The notes under the pieces were generated by a model. It did no database searches. It saw nothing but the letters and a program-made list of their open reading frames with translations, and was not told the DNA's origin. Both the position numbers and the translations under genes were made by a program. A stretch of DNA of 5,241 nucleotides from an uncultured Bacteroidota bacterium (lineage in GTDB: Bacteria; Bacteroidota; Bacteroidia; Chitinophagales; Chitinophagaceae), in contig CAIRNW010000119.1 in assembly GCA_903879995.1 (NCBI GenBank), forward strand, positions 1 to 5,241, written 5' to 3'. This document shows, piece after piece, positions 1 to 4,736 of the stretch. The stretch's first letter is position 1; the number at the start of each line of letters is the position of its first letter.

Positions 1-545
1 AAAGAGATAGTTCCATTGCCTTTGCTATAAGCCTGTAAGGTTGTGTCTAAAAAAACCGGATTCCCGATCAACAAATCCTGGAGTGATGTAAGATCCAGCG
101 GTAATGCGGTTACCTCAGTCAAGTAGCCTACACTGCGAGCGATGTAAACCTTATTCTGCTTATCCAAGATCTTAACCGAATCCTTGGTGATATAAGCCCG
201 CAACCCCTCAATACCTAAAATAGCAGTGATGGAAGCCCAAATCAAACTGTCTTTGTACATGCGCAATTGCGCATTGAGATTTAATTGCTGGCCAGTGCCG
301 TCCTCATAATCCACATCCAACTTTGCATTGAAAGTGGTATACTGAATACGCCTGGATTGTAATTGCGTATACTGCTCTTTGATAAAAGCGATAGAGTCTA
401 AACGAGCCCGCTCTGAATCAGAAAGAATATTTACCTGGATAGTATCCTTTTTCACTAAGGCTGTCTGGATTTTTTTTGTACTCCGACAGGACGTAAAAAA
501 AGTACCCAACAATAAAAGCACCACTACAATTCGCATAGTTATCAT
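1..545 (-). CDS. DUF4292 family lipoprotein, 5' part (gene runs off the window)
   Basis: Reading leftwards from 545 the frame is open for 181 codons to the window edge, with no stop, so the C-terminal part is missing. The N-terminus (MITMRIVVVLLLLGTFFTSC) is a lipoprotein signal peptide with a lipobox-like FTSC and the lipidated Cys at residue 20. After a polar linker, residues about 70-181 match the DUF4292 pattern: FNAKLDVDY (72-80), then KDSLIWASITAILGIEG (98-114) and a segment with AYITKDSVKILDK (117-129). DUF4292 proteins are Bacteroidota envelope lipoproteins of unproven function; a LolA/LolB-like fold is often suggested. The ATG at 545 was chosen because it directly follows the dut stop codon (TGA 548-546) and has AGGAG (558-554) 8 nt upstream; an in-frame ATG at 536 is an alternative. 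It is probably translated from the ispF-dut transcript. The family call is by recognition of conserved segments; function is unknown. Confidence 0.85.
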   Translation of the reverse strand, partial: MITMRIVVVLLLLGTFFTSCRSTKKIQTALVKKDTIQVNILSDSERARLDSIAFIKEQYTQLQSRRIQYTTFNAKLDVDYEDGTGQQLNLNAQLRMYKDSLIWASITAILGIEGLRAYITKDSVKILDKQNKVYIARSVGYLTEVTALPLDLTSLQDLLIGNPVFLDTTLQAYSKGNGTIS

Positions 546-989
546 TCATTTTACTCCTGTGTGACCAAATCCACCATGGCCACGTGCGGAATCAGCTAAT
601 TCAGATACGGGTACCCAATTACAATTTGTTACCGGTTGCACCACCAACTGTGCAATGCGATCTCCGGGTTGTATGACTTGTGTTTCACCAGAGTGATTAA
701 TCAAGATCACACCAATTTCACCTCGATAATCTGCATCGATTGTGCCCGGTGAGTTAAGACAGGTGATACCTTGTTTGAGCGCTAATCCGCTTCTGGGCCG
801 CACCTGTGCTTCATAACCAACGGGTAATTCGATAAAAAGTCCTGTTGGAATTAATTTCCGCTCTCCGGGGTTTAATTGAACGGAAGCAGTTAGATCAGCA
901 CGAATATCCATGCCAGCAGATGCCTCCGTAGCGTAGGAAGGAAGGGGGTTGGACGAACGATTAACGATCTTAATAGGCAGAGCGGACAT
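546..989 (-). CDS. dut: Deoxyuridine 5'-triphosphate nucleotidohydrolase (dUTPase)
   Basis: Cytoplasmic homotrimeric dUTPase, which hydrolyses dUTP to dUMP and pyrophosphate, keeping uracil out of DNA and feeding dTMP synthesis. At 147 aa it is full length for the trimeric family. All five conserved motifs are present in order: I AGMDIRA (25-31), II PRSGLA (65-70), [20 protein letters not shown] (82-98) with the catalytic Asp85 and the base-stacking Tyr88, [11 protein letters not shown] (109-117), and the glycine-rich C-terminal motif [11 protein letters not shown] (136-145), which closes over the nucleotide. The ATG at 989 fits the usual N-terminal length. It lies 23 nt after ispF, and its stop codon abuts the start of the DUF4292 lipoprotein gene, so an ispF-dut-DUF4292 operon is likely. 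A perfect TATATTTG promoter-like motif lies 4 nt before the ATG, so it may also have its own promoter. Confidence 0.97.
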   Translation of the reverse strand: MSALPIKIVNRSSNPLPSYATEASAGMDIRADLTASVQLNPGERKLIPTGLFIELPVGYEAQVRPRSGLALKQGITCLNSPGTIDADYRGEIGVILINHSGETQVIQPGDRIAQLVVQPVTNCNWVPVSELADSARGHGGFGHTGVK

Positions 990-993
990 CGCG

Positions 994-1001
994 CAAATAT
1001 A
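994..1001 (-). promoter_or_regulatory. Candidate -7 promoter element (TATATTTG) just before dut
   Basis: The minus strand reads TATATTTG, a perfect match to the Bacteroidota -7 consensus TAnnTTTG, followed by CGCG and the dut ATG. No TTTG-like -33 element is visible at the usual distance of about 17-23 nt upstream; that sequence is the end of ispF. If used, transcription would start at or within a few bases of the ATG, giving a leaderless or nearly leaderless mRNA. Confidence 0.5.
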
Positions 1002-1012
1002 GGTTGGGTTTG

Positions 1013-1492
1013 TCAGGATTGCTGAAGCAGTACAGTAGCCGTGGCCATCAATCCTTCTTCCCTACCTGCAAATCCCATTTTTTCAGTTGTAGTAGCCTTA
1101 ACAGATACAGCATCGGGTGCAATGGCCATCAAAGGAGCAATCGCTGCTTGCATCGATTTTACATAGGGCCTAATTTTTGGTGCTTCCAAACACAAGGTTG
1201 CGTCCACATTGACCACCCGATAACCCTTAGCATGGATCATTTCCACACATTTTGAAAGCAATATTTTACTATCTATTCCTTTGTATGCGGGATCAGTATT
1301 AGGGAAATGTTCACCAATATCACCCAAGGCTAATGCCCCCAGTAATGCATCACAGATTGCATGTAATAAAACATCCGCATCACTATGTCCCACAGCACCT
1401 TTGTGGTGAGGAATATGCACGCCCCCAATCCATAGTGCAGAACCCTCCGCCAACTGATGAAAATCGATTCCGGTACCGATGCGAAATGACAT
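1013..1492 (-). CDS. ispF: 2-C-methyl-D-erythritol 2,4-cyclodiphosphate synthase
   Basis: Fifth enzyme of the non-mevalonate (MEP) isoprenoid pathway: it cyclises CDP-methylerythritol 2-phosphate to methylerythritol cyclodiphosphate, releasing CMP. It is a cytosolic homotrimer with a divalent metal site at the subunit interface. The product is 159 aa, the usual family length. The metal ligands are visible as Asp10 and His12 (GIDFH) and His44 in the signature [18 protein letters not shown] (36-53). The CDP-binding [14 protein letters not shown] segment (134-147) is intact. The first motif reads [11 protein letters not shown] rather than the more common RVGHGFDVHRL, but the ligands are kept. 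The ATG at 1492 puts this motif at the N-terminus as expected. The gene is separated from porV by an intrinsic terminator and followed 23 nt later by dut, with which it is probably co-transcribed. Confidence 0.97.
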   Translation of the reverse strand: MSFRIGTGIDFHQLAEGSALWIGGVHIPHHKGAVGHSDADVLLHAICDALLGALALGDIGEHFPNTDPAYKGIDSKILLSKCVEMIHAKGYRVVNVDATLCLEAPKIRPYVKSMQAAIAPLMAIAPDAVSVKATTTEKMGFAGREEGLMATATVLLQQS

Positions 1493-1507
1493 GTGTTGTA
1501 TTTAGTG

Positions 1508-1515
1508 CAAATAAA
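1508..1515 (-). promoter_or_regulatory. Candidate -7 promoter element (TTTATTTG) for ispF
   Basis: The minus strand reads TTTATTTG, one mismatch from TAnnTTTG, 15 nt before the ispF ATG. It abuts the T-tract of the porV terminator, so any -33 contact would fall inside the terminator stem. Because the terminator separates ispF from porV, ispF needs a promoter in this short gap and this is the best candidate seen. The match is imperfect and no clear -33 element is present. Confidence 0.3.
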
Positions 1516-1516
1516 C

Positions 1517-1546
1517 AAAAAGGCCCCGGTAATCCGAGGCCTTTTT
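1517..1546 (-). terminator. Intrinsic terminator downstream of porV
   Basis: AAAAAGGCC (1517-1525) pairs with GGCCTTTTT (1538-1546), continued inward by CGG/CCG (1527-1529 with 1534-1536) around a TAAT loop. The pair 1526/1537 is a C-A mismatch in plus-strand RNA but a permitted G-U pair in minus-strand RNA, so the hairpin is better in the porV direction. It begins about 18 nt after the porV stop codon and ends in a T5 tract on the minus strand, followed by GTTTATTTG. The flanking A/T tracts could also allow weaker bidirectional function. Confidence 0.85.
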
Positions 1547-1564
1547 GACTAGTAAACGCTATAA

Positions 1565-2713
1565 TTACTTTTTACCGCCCAAATCAAATGAAACCTGGAA
1601 ACGGAGTGTATTGGAAAGTGGGTTACGGTTAACACCACTACCAGAAGGAATCAAATAAGCAAAGTTGAAATGGAATACATTGTACTTCACACCAAGACCT
1701 GTTGTGAAATAACGACGATCTCCTTTTGTTTTGTTCTCGTAGAAATAACCACCACGGAAGAAGAACTGACCATTGTAGTTCCACTCAGCACCGGCACCTA
1801 CAGAAACTTCTTTCATTTCCTCGCCAAATCCACCAGGAGCATCTCCCAATGAACTGAACCAGCTACCCACTACACTCTTGTTTCTGTATGCAGCAAGGTC
1901 AGCAGCAGTTGCACCAGCACCGGGAGGTGTAGGAACAAGAAGCTTATTCAACTCAGCACCGAAAGAAAGTGTGTTAGTATTGTTATACTTTTTAGTATAG
2001 TTCAAACCTAAACCAAGGTTAGCAGGAATGAAATCCTTTGCATCGGCATTGCTAGTGTAAGCAATCTTAGCACCTAAGTTAGAAAGAACAGCACCCCAAG
2101 CAAGACCAGTACCATTCTTCTTACCATCATGGTAGTAAGCAAGGTCAGCTGCTACGGAAGAACCAGTCTTATAAGTAGTGCTACCATTAGTCAATCCACC
2201 AGTCAAATCTGAGTTGATGTATTTCAAAGTGATACCTACACCACTTTTATCAGAAAGTTTGCGAGAATAACCAAGATCAACACCAAACTCACGAGGTCTG
2301 TGTTCTGTTCCCAGAGGAGCACCTGTGAAATCAGTGAACTGAATGTTGCCAAGGCTGAAATAACGAACAGAAGCAGACAAAGCCTGATTGTCGTCTAATT
2401 TCTTAAATCCTGTAACAGAAGCCAGGTAAACATCGTTTACAAGGTCCTTCATCCAAGGAGTGTAAGTAGCAGAGATACGTGCATCAGATGTGTTGAAAGC
2501 AACTTTTGCAACGTTCCAGATAGCAGAGTAAGTATCTGGAGAAGTAGCTACTCCCATTTCACCCATACCACCTGAACGAGCGTCAGGAGAAATACGAAGG
2601 AAAGGAACGGCAGTGGTAACCACATTGATTGGGTCAGTCTGCGCGTTAACATTTGCAGTCAGACCACATAATAGCAGGATGCTGGCAGTCAGTTTTAAGG
2701 CAGTTAGTCTCAT
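1565..2713 (-). CDS. porV: Type IX secretion system outer-membrane protein PorV (LptO)
   Basis: PorV is a FadL-like outer-membrane beta-barrel of the type IX secretion system. In studied Bacteroidota it binds the C-terminal signal of cargo emerging from the SprA/Sov translocon and carries it to the PorU sortase attachment complex. The 382-aa product is close to the usual length of about 390. It begins with an export signal (basic MRLTALK, hydrophobic core to about residue 20, likely signal peptidase I cut after NVNA24, leaving an N-terminal Gln). The family signature PFLRISPDARSGGMGEMG (37-54) is followed by ATSPDTYSAIWNVAK, and the rest shows alternating amphipathic strands, ending in strand-like FHFNFAYL and LRFQVSFDL near the C-terminus. 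Codon choice looks more biased than in its neighbours, consistent with high expression (impression, not calculated). It is divergent from gldJ and followed by its own terminator, so it appears to be monocistronic. Confidence 0.93.
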   Translation of the reverse strand: MRLTALKLTASILLLCGLTANVNAQTDPINVVTTAVPFLRISPDARSGGMGEMGVATSPDTYSAIWNVAKVAFNTSDARISATYTPWMKDLVNDVYLASVTGFKKLDDNQALSASVRYFSLGNIQFTDFTGAPLGTEHRPREFGVDLGYSRKLSDKSGVGITLKYINSDLTGGLTNGSTTYKTGSSVAADLAYYHDGKKNGTGLAWGAVLSNLGAKIAYTSNADAKDFIPANLGLGLNYTKKYNNTNTLSFGAELNKLLVPTPPGAGATAADLAAYRNKSVVGSWFSSLGDAPGGFGEEMKEVSVGAGAEWNYNGQFFFRGGYFYENKTKGDRRYFTTGLGVKYNVFHFNFAYLIPSGSGVNRNPLSNTLRFQVSFDLGGKK

Positions 2714-2734
2714 TAGAAAATTTTTAATAGTGTG

Positions 2735-2769
2735 TAAATATAGCGTTTTTGATCAAAAAGCCCTCCAAA
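2735..2769 (-). promoter_or_regulatory. Candidate porV promoter
   Basis: On the minus strand TATATTTA (2742-2735) differs from TAnnTTTG only at the last base and lies 21 nt before the porV ATG. A TTTG, part of TTTTTG, at 2769-2766 lies 23 nt upstream of it and could be the -33 element, at the long end of the accepted spacing. A 14-bp palindrome sits between the two elements. This is the best porV promoter candidate, but neither the motif nor the spacing is perfect. Confidence 0.45.
2746..2759. repeat. 14-bp perfect palindrome TTTTTGATCAAAAA in the porV promoter spacer
   Basis: TTTTTGATCAAAAA is identical to its reverse complement over all 14 bases; the flanking bases do not extend it. It lies between the candidate -33 and -7 elements of porV, where a bound dimeric regulator would interfere with RNA polymerase. 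An operator role is inference; A/T-rich intergenic DNA yields some palindromes by chance. Confidence 0.5.
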
Positions 2770-2851
2770 AAGGAATTTTTTTCAAACTTCGGGAAATCGG
2801 TCATAATGAGCAACTTCCGTATAGATTTTCTTCCTAATTAGAAGACTCCGA

Positions 2852-2868
2852 CAGAGGGTAAACGCCTC
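2852..2868. repeat. Short inverted repeat (AGAGG, 7-nt loop, CCTCT)
   Basis: AGAGG (2852-2856) and CCTCT (2864-2868) can form a 5-bp hairpin around GTAAACG. It lies mid-gap between porV and gldJ, outside both candidate core promoters. No T-tract follows, so it is not a convincing terminator. Its role is unknown and chance is possible. Confidence 0.3.
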
Positions 2869-2883
2869 TATTTCAATTATATT

Positions 2884-2895
2884 GTTAAAATTAAC
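2884..2895. repeat. Short dyad GTTAAAATTAAC
   Basis: Five-base arms GTTAA and TTAAC flank a central AA, next to a run of eight T. It lies about 90 bp upstream of the candidate gldJ -33 element. It could be a regulator site or simply part of an A/T-rich bent segment. Confidence 0.25.
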
Positions 2896-2986
2896 CTTTT
2901 TTTTAAAAATTCTTCTTTCCTCCAAATTTTACATAAACCATTGACTTGAAACAAATTAGGTCTTAAAAAAATAAAAGGGGGCAGAA

Positions 2987-3016
2987 TTTGTATTTGCCTC
3001 AAACTACTTAAATTCG
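2987..3016 (+). promoter_or_regulatory. Candidate gldJ promoter
   Basis: TTTG (2987-2990) as the -33 element is followed after 18 nt by TAAATTCG (3009-3016), one mismatch from the Bacteroidota -7 consensus TAnnTTTG. Spacing is within the usual range. The predicted transcript would start near 3021 and carry a leader of about 75 nt before the gldJ ATG. An overlapping alternative -7 element, TGTATTTG (2989-2996), also has one mismatch but lacks a well-placed -33. Confidence 0.45.
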
Positions 3017-3020
3017 CAAG

Positions 3021-3059
3021 CCCTGTAAATCAAGGGAAAAGAACCGGGGCAATATCCCG
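3021..3059 (+). other. gldJ 5' leader with two small hairpins
   Basis: If gldJ transcription starts near 3021, its leader opens with CCCT (3021-3024) able to pair with AGGG (3033-3036), followed by CGGG (3045-3048) able to pair with CCCG (3056-3059). Both stems are only 4 bp, and no known riboswitch or leader family is recognised. They could affect mRNA stability or ribosome access, but this is weak inference. Confidence 0.25.
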
Positions 3060-3096
3060 ACTTAAACCTGCGTTAGACAATACCAATCGAAGCTTT

Positions 3097-4662
3097 ATGC
3101 TACAAATGCAACGTCCAATTTTTATTCTCCTGGCCCTGTCAGGTTTTGTATTGCTCAGTTCCTGCAAAGGCAAAGGAATTTTTGCAAAAAAATCCCCCAA
3201 GTCAAGTGTTACAGGCTGGAACTACAATGAAAAAGGTGGTTTTCAGGTTGCCCAGGCTAAAGACCAGGCCACCGGACCCGGTTTAGTTTTTGTAGAGGGA
3301 GGAACCTTCACCATGGGACAAACGGAAGAAGATGTAATGGGAGACTGGAATAATATCCCCCGTCGTGTTTCTGTTCCTTCCTTTTACATGGATCGTACAG
3401 AAGTGGCCAACGTGCACTACCGCGAGTACATTTTCTGGTTGGCCAAAATATTTGATCCTTCTGATCCTGAGAATGTAAAAATTGTAGAAGGCGCACTCCC
3501 AGATACGCTAGTTTGGAGAAGCGAACTCAGCTACAATGAACCCTCCGTTGAACTTTATTTTCGTCACCCTGCCTTCAATTATTACCCGGTTGTGGGTGTA
3601 AGCTGGAAGCAGGCGAAAGATTTTTGTTTATGGAGAACAGATCGCTATAACGAATCTACCCTGGTAGAGAAAGGATACATCAATAAGAACAATTTAAAAC
3701 CAGGCGCTCAACAAGGCGATAACAATTTTAACACTCGTTCTTATCTGCTCGGGCTTTACACTGCGCCTCCCGGCAAAGCCATGCGCGCCAGCCGTGGCCG
3801 CGCTCCACAACAACCCTCTTTGGAATCAGGAATTGTGAGTCCAGAATACCGTCTTCCATTCGAAGCAGAGTGGGAATATGCAGCCTATGGCTTAATTGGA
3901 CAAAATCCACGTACTAGTTTGAAAGAAGGAAAACGTGGTGAGGAATTACAATCCAATAAACAAGTTTATCCGTGGGCACAAAATGTGAATGGTCTTCGTG
4001 AAAACCGCAGAGGAAGTTTGCAAGGTCAGTTTTATGCCAACTTTAAGAGAGGAAGTGGAGACAATGCGGGAGTAGCTGGTGGCTTGAATGACCGCTCTTT
4101 CTATACCGCCCCGGTAGAATCATATTACCCAAATGCATTTGGACTCTATAACATGGCGGGTAATGTGAGTGAGTGGGTAGAGGATACCTATCGTCCACTT
4201 TCCAATTTAGATTTTGACGATCAACCCGCTCCTTTCCGTGGTAATAAGTTCATGAAGCTCTATGTAGCAGACTCTACCACCTTGGATCCTTCTGCTCGTT
4301 ATGAAAAAGATTCATTAGGACGTGTAAAAATGTTAGAAGTAACTGAAGCTGATGCGCGTAACAGAAGAAATTATCAAAAAGGTAATGTAATTAATTACCT
4401 CGATGGTGACTCCCTATCTTCAGCTGCCTACGCATATGGAACTTCAACACTGTTGGACCCTGAACGCTCCAAAGTATTTAAAGGAGGTAGCTGGAACGAC
4501 CGCGCTTATTGGTTAAGCCCTGGTGCACGTAGACATTTAGAAGAAGATCTCTCTGCCGCTACCATCGGTTTCCGTTGTGCTATGAACCGCGTGGGAAGCC
4601 CCGAACTTGGGAACAAGCGCAAAACAGGACAATACTTTCCAACAAAAAGACAAAAGCGTTAA
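3097..4662 (+). CDS. gldJ: Gliding motility / type IX secretion lipoprotein GldJ (FGE/SUMF1-like)
   Basis: GldJ is an envelope lipoprotein needed for gliding and type IX secretion in Flavobacterium johnsoniae, where it stabilises its paralog GldK. The 521-aa product starts with a lipoprotein signal peptide (basic start, hydrophobic FILLALSGFVLL, lipobox LSSC with Cys23). An FGE/SUMF1-like domain covers about residues 61-500: GLVFVEGGTFTMG (62-74), MDRTEVANVHYREY (98-111), YPVVGVSW (163-170), YRLPFEAEWEYAAYG (251-265), FGLYNMAGNVSEWVED (348-363), KGGSWNDRAYW (462-472) and GFRCAMNR (491-498). The two redox cysteines of true formylglycine-generating enzymes appear replaced (Trp472 and Ala477), so it is structural rather than catalytic. 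The tail is basic (GNKRKTGQYFPTKRQKR). The murF neighbour, and the absence of gldL/M/N, favour GldJ over GldK. The ATG at 3097 is used; an in-frame ATG at 3106 would give an equally good signal peptide. Confidence 0.9.
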   Translation: MLQMQRPIFILLALSGFVLLSSCKGKGIFAKKSPKSSVTGWNYNEKGGFQVAQAKDQATGPGLVFVEGGTFTMGQTEEDVMGDWNNIPRRVSVPSFYMDRTEVANVHYREYIFWLAKIFDPSDPENVKIVEGALPDTLVWRSELSYNEPSVELYFRHPAFNYYPVVGVSWKQAKDFCLWRTDRYNESTLVEKGYINKNNLKPGAQQGDNNFNTRSYLLGLYTAPPGKAMRASRGRAPQQPSLESGIVSPEYRLPFEAEWEYAAYGLIGQNPRTSLKEGKRGEELQSNKQVYPWAQNVNGLRENRRGSLQGQFYANFKRGSGDNAGVAGGLNDRSFYTAPVESYYPNAFGLYNMAGNVSEWVEDTYRPLSNLDFDDQPAPFRGNKFMKLYVADSTTLDPSARYEKDSLGRVKMLEVTEADARNRRNYQKGNVINYLDGDSLSSAAYAYGTSTLLDPERSKVFKGGSWNDRAYWLSPGARRHLEEDLSAATIGFRCAMNRVGSPELGNKRKTGQYFPTKRQKR

Positions 4663-4682
4663 GAATATTTTTTCTAGAATAG

Positions 4683-4711
4683 AAAACCCTCCCCTTTCGG
4701 AGGGTTTTTTT
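4683..4711 (+). terminator. Strong intrinsic terminator downstream of gldJ
   Basis: AAAACCCTCC (4683-4692) pairs without mismatch with GGAGGGTTTT (4699-4708) around the 6-nt loop CCTTTC, and the T run continues to 4711. It starts 20 nt after the gldJ stop codon. The run of T follows the stem only on the plus strand, so it acts on gldJ transcripts. It leaves just 25 nt before the murF ATG, so murF probably depends on its own promoter. Confidence 0.93.
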
Positions 4712-4724
4712 ATGGAGGTCCAAG

Positions 4725-4732
4725 TAACTTTG
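4725..4732 (+). promoter_or_regulatory. Candidate -7 promoter element (TAACTTTG) just before murF
   Basis: TAACTTTG matches the Bacteroidota -7 consensus TAnnTTTG perfectly and is followed by CATT and the murF ATG. Any -33 contact would fall on the gldJ terminator T-tract, where no exact TTTG is seen. With the terminator just upstream, this is the only sensible place for a murF promoter. The start site would be at or very near the ATG, predicting a leaderless or nearly leaderless message. Confidence 0.6.
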
Positions 4733-4736
4733 CATT

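Larger units (their letters stand above)
2714..3096. other. Divergent porV-gldJ intergenic control region (383 bp)
   Basis: This non-coding gap separates two genes transcribed away from each other. It is A/T-rich, with A and T tracts around 2886-2935, and shows no reading frame with protein-like composition. It holds a porV promoter candidate on the left, a gldJ promoter candidate on the right and small dyads between: the palindrome at 2746-2759, TCTTC/GAAGA arms at 2829-2845, AGAGG/CCTCT arms at 2852-2868 and GTTAA/TTAAC arms at 2884-2895. No RNA gene or riboswitch could be recognised. Confidence 0.8.

Noticed and set aside
379..564. Plus-strand open frame opposite the DUF4292 gene
   Set aside because: It is antisense to the signal-peptide and N-terminal region of a recognised lipoprotein, and its apparent hydrophobic stretch is the complement of that region.
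1004..1255. Plus-strand open frame opposite ispF
   Set aside because: It lies wholly antisense to a well-conserved ispF, is rich in Cys, His and Phe with no recognisable domain, and is a by-product of the opposite frame.
1565..2713. LLLC in the porV signal peptide as a lipobox
   Set aside because: Leu precedes the Cys, whereas lipoboxes need a small residue there; the following NVNA-Q site fits signal peptidase I, as expected for an outer-membrane barrel.
2613..2837. Plus-strand open frame over the porV start and promoter
   Set aside because: It overlaps the porV signal peptide codons antisense and crosses the porV promoter candidate; the translation has no protein-like features.
481..2855. 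Repeated CTCCGACAG at 481-489 and 2846-2854
   Set aside because: It is a single 9-bp match, one copy being inside a coding region, with no further similarity around it; chance is sufficient.
3308..3910. Minus-strand open frames opposite gldJ (3308-3496 and 3728-3910)
   Set aside because: Both are antisense to conserved gldJ domain segments and show no motif or promoter support.
3097..4662. Calling the FGE-like lipoprotein gldK instead of gldJ
   Set aside because: gldK normally heads a gldKLMN cluster; here the next gene is murF, which is the gldJ neighbourhood. The two are paralogs, so a small doubt remains.
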